From Trichoderma breve (taxonomy: Eukaryota; Ascomycota; Sordariomycetes; Hypocreales; Hypocreaceae): a DNA stretch of 64,000 nt. The notes beneath the pieces were generated by a model. That model searched no databases, had not been told where the DNA came from, and saw nothing but the letters and a program-made list of their open reading frames with translations. The first letter of the stretch is position 1; each line of letters starts with the position of its first letter. Shown piece after piece: positions 20,861-32,312 of this stretch. The position numbers were made by a program, and so were the translations under genes. The stretch spans positions 5,208,001 through 5,272,000 of the forward strand of contig NC_079232.1 in assembly GCF_028502605.1 (NCBI RefSeq). Direction: 5' to 3'.

Positions 20861-22891
20861 TTAAGCTGATAGCGGCCCGACCCTAACGTACTCCCTGTCC
20901 TGCCTCGCATCAAGGGTATATCTCGTCTTCTCCCGCCTCCGCTGCTCCGCCTCCATCCGCGCAAACTGCCCGCGCGCCCCGTGTTTCAGCTTCGTGATCA
21001 TGTCGGCCGCCTTGCCCTTTGTCAGCTCCTTCGAGGTCAGGGGCTTGCTCTTCCCGCGGAGCTTGTTGATGAAGTCCACCTGGCCCTGCGTCGGGGGCAG
21101 CCTCCGCCAGGACTGGTGCCGGTGGATGAAGGTGTGGGGGAACGCGCTGGCGGCGTAGCTGTCGGCCCCGTGGACCGCGTCGTTGAACGTGGCGGCCTTG
21201 AGGATCTCGCGCGGGGCGGCGTAGGGGGACTTTGCTATGCCGGCGGGGAGGGCGCGGATCTCGAGCGCGTGGTATGTGGGTTCCGAGGCGCCCTTTTGCT
21301 CGGGGAGCCTCTCGATCCGGATGTAGGATCCGCTCGGCGCGGAGAGGACGAAGCGCTCTGGACCGATTTGGACCCATGCGTACTGGCTGATGGCGCGGAT
21401 GTGTCTCTCGCCGGAGGTGTCAGCGATGAGATCCAAGACGGAGGAGTAATCGGTAAAGGTCACTGCTGGAGAGGCGGCCGGGCTGGCGCCTGGAGAGTTT
21501 TCTTGTTGTTCCGCCTCTGCTGCTTTCTGGTCCTTGATTTTCCTCATGTCGTCTACCGAGGCTTTTTCAACCAACTCGTTCGGATCAAGGCCGAACAGCG
21601 TTGGTGTCGTAACAATACCGGTCTCAAGACTGGAGACCATGTCGATGATGTGACAATTCTTCTTGTCTGGATGCAGCCTCATACCCCTGCCAATCATTTG
21701 TACCAGCAAGTTGCGCGATCTCGTCGGCCTGGCCAGCACGATGCAGTCGATATTAGGGATATCGGTGCCCTCAGTAAAGACGCCGCAGTTGACAAGCACG
21801 GGGAATTCGCGCTTCTTGAAAGACTCGAGAATGGCGCTTCTCTCAACCTTGGGCGTGTCGCCGGTGACGTATCTAGCGTCAAACCCGTGCTCGCGGAATT
21901 TCCGTGTCAGGCCCGAGACGTGTGCTAGGTCGACGCAGAAAACCAGGGTCGATTTGCGATCCGGGGCTTTGGCCATCCAGCTGCGGACCGTGATGTCGTT
22001 GATGATGTCGGTGTTGACGACCTTGGAGAGCTCTCCCGTTTGAAAGTCGCCAAATGCGCCGCTCTTGACTTTGGACAAGTTGGCGGATGACTCGACTGTT
22101 GTGAAAACAACATCTGAGAGCCACTTGTCTGAGATCATGTCTACGTAGTCCTTGTGGTAGACAATTTCGTCAATGGCGGCTCCGAGTTTGACACCATCAA
22201 AGCGAGAAAAGGTAGCCGATACCCCTATTAGGGTGGGTGAGTTGTATCTCTTCTCGTCGAGACCAAAGTGCTTCAGCGTTCTCAAATAGCCTGGCGCAAC
22301 AATATGATGGGCTTCGTCAACAAGGACCAGCTTGAACTTTGAAGGGTCATACTTGTCCAGTCGGCCCTTGGAGGTTATGCTCTGGACGCTTGCAATGGTA
22401 ATATCGGCCATACCAGAGGCGTGCAGAGAACCCATTTCAATCTCAATCCTCTTATCCGGATAGGCAAGCTGACAGTGCTTGGAAGCCTGTTCAACCAACT
22501 CACGGCGATGGGCCAGGATGAGAGTCTGATTAGCATCTTTGACGCGGTCGTGGACCCTGTCTATGAGCTGAGTAAAGATGACCTTTTCAGCAGTGAAATT
22601 AGCTCCACCATGTCATAGAAGAATAGGATATAGGATATAAGAGGAATGATTTACTGTTTTGCCACTCCCGGTGGCTAAAGATATGCCAACTCGCTTATGC
22701 CCTCGCTTCAGGGCTAAGACTACGGATTTGATGCATTCTTCTTGATAGTCTCGGAGCTTCAGCTTATTGCTGAGAGCAGCGGCGGCATATTTTCTGAACT
22801 GGTTGACTTTGCTCCAACCTGAGGGGACGCCAGTCCCAGCATCAGGCCGGAAGAGACGTCTCGCGACGGTTTGTAGCATTGCACATGGCAA
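20861..22891 (-). CDS. IRC3: Mitochondrial ATP-dependent helicase IRC3
   Basis: Two exons read leftward (22891-22655, 22582-20861) give 652 residues. Superfamily 2 motifs in order: Walker A ATGSGKTV (its Val is the first codon of exon 2), DEAH box LVDEAHHIV, motif [11 protein letters not shown], and motif [22 protein letters not shown]. The first 40 residues ([19 protein letters not shown]..) are basic with no acidic residue before Asp16, fitting mitochondrial import. Yeast Irc3 is a branch-migrating DNA helicase that maintains mitochondrial DNA. The C-terminal third lacks helicase motifs and ends in a basic, Arg-rich helix ([15 protein letters not shown]). A second Met four codons in is an alternative start. 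Divergent from the RRN5-like gene. Confidence 0.9.
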
Positions 22892-23227
22892 TGCCGTCCA
22901 AGATGGATTGCACTCGTCTATATGTCTTTGAATGAAAATCCTAGTCTAGCAAAAAAGATGCAAAGATTTGGTGTAAGTTGCCTTATGTAACCTGTCAGCC
23001 ACTGTGGCGTCGACAATGTGGCTGAGTCAGCTGCGAAAAGATACTGTGAATGGTTTATAGCTGCAGCTTTTCATCTTTCAACTTTTTTCCATATCTTCAA
23101 GGTATATCAGAAATGATACCAGATTCGATGCTGATTTCCCCTTAGACTTAATCTGTGGTCCCGATTCGGTCACTGCTACAATGTCCTCTCCTCTCATTGC
23201 AATTTTCAACGCCCCAGTGACCGAACC
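22892..23227. promoter_or_regulatory. Shared divergent promoter, IRC3/RRN5-like
   Basis: 336 bp between divergent start codons; no gene. Two TGGC/GTGGCTGAGTCAG-type words occur near 23000-23030, including a TGAGTCA AP-1/Gcn4-like core at 23022-23028. Function is inferred only from the match. Confidence 0.45.
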
Positions 23228-25084
23228 ATGGACCAAGATTCCGACAACTCATATGAAGAACAAGATGCTGCCGCCATCTCACTACCGCGGATCAAGACAG
23301 AGAGCCCTTCTAAAGAGATTGCGGCAGCTGAATTGAGTACTGGATATGAAGGGCATAAAGAACCATACAGTGAAGAGAGTGACTATCTTGAAGAAGACGA
23401 GGACAGCGCTTCATCAGCAGCAGAAAGTCAGGAGCTGCGGTCGCCTTTAAAGAGACCGTTGGATGACACGACAGCGATATATAGACCGTTCAAGCGACAG
23501 AGATCCGAGCTCAACTTTGGCTATCTGGAGCTTCTCAACAAGGAGATTCAGGATGCTGCACAGCGGAGCTCTTTCGGCGACCAAGAGCTGCCCACCGCCG
23601 GTGAAATTGGCCTCACGTCCTGGTCGGCGCCAGAGAAGCTGAATTTTTTCGGAGCCGTAGCACGCCTCGGAAAACATGACTTGCCTGGTATTGCCGCCAA
23701 GATTGGGAGCAAAAGCATCGCCGAAGTCGGCCACTACCTGCGCCATCTTCAAGATGCCAGTGACTTGAGGCAGCAGCAAGGGACTCGTTCCATTTTAGAA
23801 TTTGCAGAGTATCCAGCTGCTCTGGAGATCAGTCAGCAGTGCTGCCATGCCCAAGAAGAAGCTGCCGACGAGATTTCGCTCAAGCAAGAAGCGCGCGAAG
23901 AGTTGCGGGAGCAGAATCGGTGGGGAGATGCATGGAACATCACCCCAAAGGTTGCTAAGAAACTTAGCAGGGACTTTCATGGACAGGATGCAAACCTCTC
24001 CAATGCGCCCCAATTTGCTCAGCTTTTTCATGTGTCCAAATGGCTGGAGCTTTCGGCGCGCATGTTTATGAACTCTTCAGTTCCAGGCAACAACTGGAAC
24101 TCGGTTGATGAACAGCCTCCGTCGATGTGGGCTACAACGTTTGATGATTTTCACTCATTAGCCGTATCAATCACTCGGAGGCTTGTTCAGACGACGCTCT
24201 TTATGGCCATGTCCAGGATTAGAGCGAAGAACTCCATGGGGAGTAATGTCAGGGCCATGGTACAACTACAGGATGCCGAAGCAGCCATCTCGTCTTTGAA
24301 TATGGCTAGCAAGTTGAATGAAACATGGATCAATAGTGCCCGAAGACTACGACTCGATGTTTACGAAGATCCTCCCGAAAGAGATGAGGAATTCGAAGAG
24401 GAGCGCATGTCTTATGAAGAAGTGGAACAGGCTCTCTCTGGTGAGGGAGCAGCCGGGTCACGACAGCGAGCGTACCCAGACACCCCCTTTTCGACGCAAC
24501 ACAGCGACGAGGATGAGGAAGATATTTCTTCAGATGATCTTCTTTCCGATTCAAGCAGATCACCCCCTCCCACTAACGATGAAGAGCAACAAATCAACAT
24601 GGAGGCAATGGAAGTGCTGGAACATTCAGTTTTGGACATCCGGACCGATAAAGCTACAAAGAAGGCTCTCAAGGCGTTCATAGCTATAGACCGACAAAAA
24701 GAGAGGCAAGCCGAGGAAATTGACCAGTATGCAAGTTACAAGGCGGAAGTCGAAATGTGGAACTTGCTGCAGAAGAAGCCACCTATGGACCTACCTAAGA
24801 AGCACGATCCCGGTCCTCCTCGACGGTCAAACCAGACCTTGGATACCTTTTATCCAAGTGGGCGAGAGTGGGCGCGCAAGCTGTTATACTATAGCGAGTG
24901 GGAAACACTGCCACAGCTGGAGCCGATGCCGGAGCCGGAACCAGAGCTGAAGGAGGAGGCAATGGTGCTTGAGGAAGAAGCTGGGGATGAAGGAGGTGAT
25001 GAAGCAGAGGAAGAAATAGAGAAGGGAAGCGAAGGGGAAGAAGAGCAGGATGAAGATGAGGACGAGGAGGAAAGTGATGCATAA
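23228..25084 (+). CDS. RNA polymerase I upstream activation factor, RRN5-like
   Basis: One exon of 618 residues. Around residues 95-180 the segment FGYLELLNKEIQDA, then GLTSWSAPEKLNFF, LGKHDLPGIAAKIG and AEVGHYLRHLQ form a SANT/Myb-type domain with the linker found in fungal Rrn5 homologues. Yeast Rrn5 is part of UAF, the complex that marks rDNA promoters and recruits RNA polymerase I. The protein is acidic at both ends: an early EEDEDSASSAAESQE stretch and a C-terminal tail of almost pure Glu/Asp. The middle (about 250-400) is helical without a recognised domain. RRN5 is my best assignment; another SANT chromatin protein is possible. Confidence 0.72.
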   Translation: MDQDSDNSYEEQDAAAISLPRIKTESPSKEIAAAELSTGYEGHKEPYSEESDYLEEDEDSASSAAESQELRSPLKRPLDDTTAIYRPFKRQRSELNFGYLELLNKEIQDAAQRSSFGDQELPTAGEIGLTSWSAPEKLNFFGAVARLGKHDLPGIAAKIGSKSIAEVGHYLRHLQDASDLRQQQGTRSILEFAEYPAALEISQQCCHAQEEAADEISLKQEAREELREQNRWGDAWNITPKVAKKLSRDFHGQDANLSNAPQFAQLFHVSKWLELSARMFMNSSVPGNNWNSVDEQPPSMWATTFDDFHSLAVSITRRLVQTTLFMAMSRIRAKNSMGSNVRAMVQLQDAEAAISSLNMASKLNETWINSARRLRLDVYEDPPERDEEFEEERMSYEEVEQALSGEGAAGSRQRAYPDTPFSTQHSDEDEEDISSDDLLSDSSRSPPPTNDEEQQINMEAMEVLEHSVLDIRTDKATKKALKAFIAIDRQKERQAEEIDQYASYKAEVEMWNLLQKKPPMDLPKKHDPGPPRRSNQTLDTFYPSGREWARKLLYYSEWETLPQLEPMPEPEPELKEEAMVLEEEAGDEGGDEAEEEIEKGSEGEEEQDEDEDEEESDA

Positions 25085-25259
25085 TGGGAACAGCTCAAAC
25101 AGTAAACACATAGTCAAGAAGAAAGGAGACGATGTAATATCCTTAAAACTCCATAAGAATATATCTTAAAAACTCGGGTATCTTGACTGTTGATCCAAGC
25201 CGCTATGCCAAGTCCACGGAAACCATGTACGCCATCCCACAGCTTATCCAACACTTCAA

Positions 25260-26200
25260 TTAGCCTCCTCTGCCTCTGCCTCTCCTGCCCCGTCCGCGTC
25301 CTCTTCCACGGCCTCTGCCCGGCCCTCCCCTCGCTGGTTTCGGAGCAGGAGATCCGCTCTCTGCGCTTTCGCTCTCACTCTCCTCGGAGCCAGACTCTTC
25401 CTCCTCCTCCTCCGATTCGTCTTCGTCATCTTCAGAATTTTCCACCACCTTTTCCTTTTCAGATTTGGATTGACTAGCAGCTCTCTTGCGGCCCCTTGCT
25501 CCCTTTGTCGGCTTCAGTGCTGGTGAAGCAACAGAAGCAGCAGTACTACTCTCGGCGCCTTCAACAGAGGTTCCCCTCGTCTTGGGCGCGGTGCTGGCTC
25601 GCGAACGCTTCTGGGGCGGAGGGGAGAGCTCCAGCTGGGGAGGAGACGAGGGTGCTTCGCTGGGATCCGCAATGGCGCGCTGCAGCATCATCTCGCCGAA
25701 TTCGTGGAAAGGGAGAGAAAATTCGACATATCTGTCCTCTGATTCGTCGTCGTCAAAGTATTCTCGCTCATCGATCAGCTCGAGGTCGTAGTATGTCCGT
25801 AGCTTCTCCCAGATGTGGGGGATGCGCGTGTGGCGATGGATGTCGGGGTCGATGCCGTGGTTGCGCAGGTGTTCCGATATTGCTATCATTCGAAAGTGTT
25901 TGTGCATCCCTAAACCAACAGCATCTTGAATCAGCATAAGAGCACTTCAAGCAAGCATCTGCGCGATGGACGCAACGAACCAGCAGGCTTCCAGCGAATG
26001 ACGCCTTTGAATAGTGAAGAGATCTGGTCATCCGTCCAGAGATTATCGTACGGGGTGACTGGTATTATGGGCTTAAACGCCGATGAGAGGAAGCCCGGTG
26101 TGCCACTTATCCGAGGAGAATCAACGTCCATAGCACTGTCTTCTCGGATGGTGGTGGGAGTCGAGGACATCTGGAGGCGCGATCGCTTCTTTGGAGGCAT
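25260..26200 (-). CDS. EAF7: NuA4 histone acetyltransferase subunit EAF7
   Basis: Two exons read leftward (26200-25981, 25909-25260) give 289 residues. The CT20/Eaf7 domain spans the splice: DNLWTDDQISSLFKGVIRW, KPAG|MHKHFRMIAISEHL, then HIWEKLRTYYDLE. The domain is shared with human MRGBP. Eaf7 sits with Eaf5 and Eaf3 in a module of the NuA4 complex that acetylates histone H4 and H2A. After the domain come Pro/Ser-rich disorder, a basic patch (KGARGRKRAAS), an acidic run of Glu/Asp/Ser and an Arg-Gly repeat tail of about 20 residues. RG tails often bind RNA or are arginine-methylated. Divergent from the GCP gene. Confidence 0.92.
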
Positions 26201-26671
26201 TGTGGCGTAGATTTCGATATTATTAAGATGTAAAGGGTAAGGTAGTGAAAAGAAATAGTAAGTAGAAGAAGAAGTTGGGTTAATTCTAATGCGGCATTGA
26301 GTGACAATGTTGAAGATGGACAAGAAAAAGGCTGACGATGGAGGAAGATTGAAGCTTGACAGAGTGCGAAAAGCAAAAAGCATTGATCCATTGAGCATGA
26401 GATCATTAGCTGTTGAGCCGCTAAGCTGCAGGGTGGGGTACACGCTAACAGGCCGCCTTAGCTGCCCTGAAACTCAGTATTGCTGGTGCCTTACAGGTGT
26501 TGGTTGCATGTTCTAGCGCGTGCTCCGTACCTCTCAGAACCACATGAAACTCTAGATATCAACAAACTTTATTGTTCGTTTGGAGTCTTCATCGACAACG
26601 CGGATGGCCTCCGCTGGCGCGTCTGCCGTATCTTGTACTCTATGCATCCATCGCTGAACCTGCTGTGAGCC
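26201..26671. promoter_or_regulatory. Shared divergent promoter, EAF7/GCP6-like
   Basis: 471 bp between divergent start codons. An in-frame TGA just before the GCP ATG shows that the coding frame begins at 26672. No other gene seen. Confidence 0.5.
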
Positions 26672-29600
26672 ATGGCCAGCGATGGCTCTGAGGAATATGT
26701 CTTTGCCATTCCCAACTTCTGGCGGCCGTCAAAGCTGCTGCTGGACCAGGAGGCAGAAACAGCGGCCAGCTTCTTTTCTAATGATCTCACAAGTAAGCAA
26801 TTGGTTCGCGATCTGCCCCTTCCTTTGGTGATATAATATCGCAGAGGCTTACCTATCGTCTTCTCTTTGTGCCCAGATGCTCTATCCAGCCCAGACTCGG
26901 ATCCCTTCGCGCTCGAGCCCATAACGCCAACCCACGATGGCTTCTTCAAGCTCGTATCAGTCCAGGATATTCCCACAGGTTCTGCCGAGGCAATCGACAA
27001 CGAGGCGCCGGATGCATCACCAAAGCCTATAGATGAACCGGAGAAGTCATCCGAGGGCCTCCCTGTAGCCCTCGATAGCGATGATGAAGACATGCCCGAT
27101 ATTTGGCTAGAGCCAGGAGTGCCCGCCGAACCGAAACCTCCATATAGATCGTGGGATATCTTCTTCTCCGGCGATACAGCCACAAAACATCAACCTATGA
27201 TGATTAGCGAGGCTGGCCCGGCTGCGTACGACGCTTTGCTATTCTCTTCAAGCGACCCTCTCAAGCTCAGGAATGTTGGCGTCCCCGTGGTTGATACGAA
27301 GACGTACTTGTCTTCACTGTTGGCTTTGGCACTTGGTGGAGAGTCTGTTCTCTTTACTAGAAAGGACGGAACTCAGGGCCTTAAGCCTTCCCTTCCTAAA
27401 ATGAGGGCCTCGGGGTACTCTAGCAATGTCCTACAGGCGCTTGAAAACAAGTGCCTGAGATGCGGTAGCACCTTGATAGGACTGCGCACCTTTGTGCATT
27501 CCGCGTACTCGGAACATCCAAGCCGATGCGGTGTGGCCCTTGCCAGCACTGTCAGCCAGGTTTTACAGGTTGTACAAGAATGGGTGGCCTTTAATGGGCG
27601 GAATCCTCGCTCGCTTCTGCAGCTTCAATCCACCGTCAACTCGATGGTAGCCATTCTACGACCCTTCAAGGCGCTCACATCACAGCTGCGCCACGGTCTT
27701 ACAGATGAGGATATTCTGAACCTCGTGTTTCATCAAGCATATTCGGTGGATAGCAACGAAGAGTACCTCCGTCAGATCATGCGAGAAGTACTGCGGAGAG
27801 TCTCTGGGCCCTGGATCGAGTTTCTCGAAGAGTGGATTGGAACAAGACGTGAGCAAGGGCTGCCCTTTACCAAGGCCAATCTTGGAGAAAGCAAAGGGTT
27901 TGTCAAGGTCGAGGCACGAGTTTTTCGGGACGATTTCGGCCGGGAGCTCGCAGAGGTCGACTACGTCCTAGACGCGGGCAAGATGCCGCGCTTTATGCCC
28001 GACGATGTGACGGAGACAATATTTGAGACTGGGCGCAACTTGCGATTTATCCGCACTTTCCATGAAGACCACCCACTCGCTCAACAGGACGTCATTGCGT
28101 CTAGTGATCCTCCTCAGGCCAAGTGGCTTTATGACTGGGAGGCCATACTGCGCCTTGAGAGTCAAGCTGTTGCGTACCGCGACTTTCTGGTCGATGCCAT
28201 CCACTCAAGCCGCCCCGACTATTCTTATGACCCCATGGAAATTTCCATGTATTCATTGGGCGAAAAGCCCGGCTCTATCCTTACTTACTTTGGACTGGAT
28301 CAGGTTGGCATGGAAGAGCATATTGCCGCGTCCATGGAGCAATTTGCTCAGCCAGTTGCCACACACGACGCAGAGGATCCCCTCAGCAGGATTGTTCGCG
28401 ATAGACTCTGCGGAACACATGCCTCAGCTATTGAGCTCTCGAACTCTACGCCGCATTGGACGTTGCTTCCGGTTCTTTCGTTTGGTGTCATTGCCTCGGC
28501 GCAGGCCCAAGTGGTCAACAAAGAGACTCTCAAGCTCCTATTTACTGCACACAATCTGCGAGATCATCTGAAGTTGCAGCGAGAGTTTCAGCTTCTCGGA
28601 AATGGCAATCTCTGCAGCCGTCTCTCTCATGCTCTATTCGACCCCGATATGGAGTCGGCACAAAGGAGGCCAGGGGTCGCAAGGAGGAGCAATGTCATGG
28701 GCTTGCGGCTGGGAGGCCGCGACAACTGGCCCCCAGCGACTTCAGAGCTGCGACTAGCATTGATGGGCATACTTTCTGAATGCTATGGCGCTGATGAAGA
28801 CGGCAAGAAAGTTGTCAGGAATGAACGCATTTTTGACAAGGAGGTTTCTGGCTTGCCCGGCAACATGAGCTTTGCCGTGAGAGACTTGTCTGACGAGGAA
28901 ATCAACCAATGCATGAACCCCGACTCCCTCGAAGCCTTGGACTTTCTTCGCCTTTCCTATACAGCGCCGCCGCAGCTAAGCCCCATCATCACGCCGATGA
29001 ACTTGATGCAATACGACTACATCTTCAAGCTTCTGTTGCGAGTCCTGCGCATGATATTTGTTGTCAACCAGCTTTTCCGCGATGCCAACTCGTTGGCTCG
29101 TGAATGGGAAGATCCTGGCGATGCAACGCTCCGCTTCGTAAGAGAAGCGCAACATTTTGTGTCCAGTGTGTCAGCGTATTTTCTGGACACGGGCATCGGT
29201 GTTCCTTGGCGAGTGTTTGAAAAGAAGCTGGACAAAATCGAGGCGGATCTCCACCGACCAACTACGAATAGCTCGTCAGAAGAGGTCCAGAGCCCTGACA
29301 AATTGCAGGAACTTCATTCTCTCGTTCTAGATCGAATCATGCTGGCTTTATTCCTGCGAAAGAAGCAGCAGCCAGTACTGAAGCTACTAGAGGACATCTT
29401 TAACAATATTTTGCGATTTGCCAAACACATAAGGCTTCAGCGATTGGGGGTGGAAGACGATCTCGCCCCGGCGACTCTGTACGCAGAATTCAAGAAGAAG
29501 GTGCAAATTTTCATCACAGTCTGTCGAAGCCTGTCAGAGAAGGCTCGCCGCACAGACGGTAAGAGAGGGAGGGAAGACAGGATATTCAAGGAGCAATACG

Positions 29601-29677
29601 GGACTGGCGATGACAGTATGGTGGCCCAGCTTCTGGTCAAGCTGGACATGTTTGATTATTATCTCAAGCGGCAGTAG
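26672..29677 (+). CDS. Gamma-tubulin complex component, GCP6/Alp16-like
   Basis: Two exons (26672-26792, 26877-29677) give 973 residues. A short N-terminal motif VFAIPNFWRPSKL is typical of fungal GCP5/GCP6. The GRIP1-like part includes LNLVFHQAYSVDSNEEYLRQ and FLEEWIG. The segment PDDVTETIFETGRNLRFIRT marks the Spc97/Spc98 family. The C-terminal GRIP2-like half (MQYDYIFKLLLRVLRMIFVV, then helices to the end) matches the gamma-tubulin-binding domain. The protein nucleates microtubules at spindle pole bodies as part of the gamma-tubulin ring complex. Length and N-terminal motif point to GCP6 (fission yeast Alp16) over GCP2-GCP4, but the exact paralogue needs a tree. A 53-residue Asp/Glu-rich stretch precedes the first GRIP part. 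Confidence 0.88.
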
Positions 29678-30029
29678 GAATTGTTGGTTCAAGGAGCCAT
29701 GTTATTAGATGATGAGAAAGAAAATGATTCAAATGATATAAAACAAATTTTAAAGGCACAATTCGAATTAAACAACTCTTTGATTTCTATAATTGTGCTC
29801 TTGTTATTCGACAGTGTAAACATCAGCTTTAAGCTGCCCCTCCATTGACCGCCCGCCAAAAAGTGACATTTTGCCCCTCATCGCGTGGAGACGCGATCGA
29901 GATAAACCTAAACAATAACGACTGCGCCCAGCATATCGGCGCAGGAATTGTTGTCTTTTTGATCTTTCCCCTCTTTTCTATCTTTCTTACCCTTGAATCC
30001 ATTCGCCTCCTATATTCAGCCATTGCGCA
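29678..30029. promoter_or_regulatory. Intergenic region, GCP6-like to ASK1
   Basis: 352 bp. The left half is AT-rich and holds the GCP6-like terminator region; the right half has a C/T-rich leader (29955-30010) for ASK1. No gene seen. Confidence 0.5.
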
Positions 30030-31482
30030 ATGTCTGGACAAAGCGTCGCGCCGCAGCGCAGTCTGAGCTTAACGGAAGAGCTGGAGAAGCTAGAGCAATC
30101 CATTACTCTGACGCTGCAAGGTAGGTTCAACGGTCCTCTGACTGCTATCCGTGCTCCAGAGAGCTAATGACATTCTAGAGATTGATCATAATTTCAGCAA
30201 AGCACATAGAATCGTCACCACCGGCATCTTGCCGCGCGTGGAGCAGTATGGAGAGCACTCGCGAGCTGTTTGGGAAGCATCCAAGGTACGGCAATAGCTT
30301 CAGCCGCCGTCTCGACAATTGTATACTAATTGCTGCCTTTTGCCAGTTCTGGAAGCAATTTTTCGAATCGTCCGCAAACGTGTCTCTTTCCGGCTATGAG
30401 GACCAGACAAATGAGAACCAAGACGAGATGAGCGCCGCCGAAGATAGCAGCGCCGTGCGAGACGAGATGACAATCGACGTAACGGCCGACCTAGACGAAG
30501 AAGCAACAAGAGTCAGCGGCGCAGGGCACCACTCGGCACTGCATGGCGACGAGTCGATGCTGGATGATGCCGAGCTGGCTGGAAGCACGCCTCGACCTCC
30601 ACCGAGTCAGGCTAATAAAGCCAATGTATCCCAGCTTGAATCTCCTTACGAGGCTATGCGGCGGGAGATGAATGATGAGGAGGGCGTTACAATGAAGACG
30701 GAGGATTCAGATCAGGAGGATTCTTCCGTCTTATTTGCGCAACACACGGCACGGCTACCTGATATATCGACGACACCAAGAGGTCTACCCAACCCTCAAA
30801 ACAGAGACGGGTCGGTCCAGCGCCACAAGGATCCTCTACTACATCGCGTCCTCGACAAAACTTATCGCCTGCAAGCTACGCCTCACAAGTCGGGTGTTCG
30901 AATATCCCCCCTCAAAGGCAAGCAGCCGGAGCTGCCACCGCCGCAACAGAGAGACGTGGCGATGTGGCAGGACGATCCCATGTCGTCTCCCGAGATTGCC
31001 ATTCCGACACTACGAAGCGAAGCCTTCATGTCTCCGTACAAACGACAGCGCCTGGCAGCGGCGAGTCAAGCTCCCAGGACCCCTGGTGTCAGCGTGCAGA
31101 CTCCCGCCACCGCAAAGAAGACTAAGGATGTGTTTGCCACCGAGAGGGGTGCAGCATCTGGGGGGAAGACGCATGAGATTGACTGGGAGAGCGATGACGA
31201 TGATAATCTCGGCATGAGCCCGCCCAAGACAATCCAGTTTGCACTACCGCCCTCGAAGTTACTCCAGACACCGGGTAAGTTGCTCTGGAAATGCATTACT
31301 TGCAGACTGTGACCATCCAAAAGCGGCTAACCTATTGTCTCTCTTTTTCAAATATAGCACGAGAAGCTAGCAGGAGGATCGTAGACGATATCCTCATTGA
31401 TGCTGGGGCGGGGGCGGACTCTTCCGAGCTCAGTCCGTCAATGGTGAAGATGAATGACGATATTCTCAATGAGAGCTTTTAG
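30030..31482 (+). CDS. ASK1: DASH/Dam1 complex subunit ASK1
   Basis: Four exons (30030-30120, 30179-30285, 30347-31274, 31358-31482) give 416 residues. The N-terminal domain SLTEELEKLEQSITLTLQEI, then DHNFSKAHRIVTTGILPRVE and AVWEASKFWKQFFE, is the conserved Ask1 helical region. The long middle is acidic and Ser/Thr-Pro-rich (STPRPPPS, ISTTPRGLP, TPHKSGVRISPLKGK), fitting the CDK and Aurora sites known in Ask1. The last exon ends MVKMNDDILNESF. Ask1 is a subunit of the DASH ring that couples kinetochores to microtubule plus ends. The exons are needed together: the first two alone would end after about 66 residues. Confidence 0.93.
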
Positions 31483-32312
31483 ACGGGATAGGATGGACAA
31501 GAAATGTCACTGAAATAATCGATATACCCTTTTCTTTTCTCCTTTTCTTTTTTTTTCCTGTGAGAACTAGAGCAATTCTCATGAAAAGAGATGTATCTTT
31601 GCAGCTATAACAGGCCGCCAATCATCATGCTGGTCGCTGGACCTAACCATGTCAGTCACATTCTCGGCCTCCCTTGAGGTCCAGACTAGAGTGAGATCTA
31701 TGTTCTCAAAAGCCATCCATATAAGTACCCGTAATACACCTTTCAGGCCCTTTCAAGGAGCCTTTCGATCGGTGTGGCATTGCCATCTCATCACCATCGG
31801 GGGGGCCCCAACTGTGTGTCAAACCTACACGTGAGCCTCTTCCCGCGTCTCCCCAACCCCAAAACAAAGCCCCCAACACTGGATTGACAAACCCCAGGTC
31901 CTCTGCCTAAAGGCAAACAACTCGACCACGCCAACCGACGACAAACTGCGATTCCGATGCCAACAACAATCCCCGCTAGAGGAGGGGGCTGGCCCGAAGT
32001 ATGCAAGGGGTGAAACCTGACAACTCGTTTTTTTGCTTTTCCCTCATTCAGCTGGGCAGTGTTTAATTAGCTGCCAGATATCGGCGAATGATGTAAGAGT
32101 GAATCTCGAGGGCCGTCCAAGAGTGTAGGTGTGATGGCTATTGGCGAGCCGCTGTCCGCTCTTCACGCCACTGTCTCATCCATCCCACCCTCCCGCAGTA
32201 TATCATTTACTATATCATCCTGCTGCTGCCGCTCTTCTCTTCCTTTTACTTTTCCTCTTTCTATTCATATACCTTTTATCCTTCATTCTTCATTCTTCCA
32301 CCACTCGTACCC
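31483..32312. other. Intergenic region, ASK1 to FTA2-like
   Basis: 830 bp with no supported gene. Two T/C-rich stretches are present (31525-31560, and 32200-32310 as the leader of the next gene). Short frames lack family resemblance. Confidence 0.5.

Noticed and set aside
20981..21928. Rightward open frame of 315 codons
   Set aside because: Antisense to the IRC3 C-terminal half; its reading follows from GC-rich third positions of IRC3.
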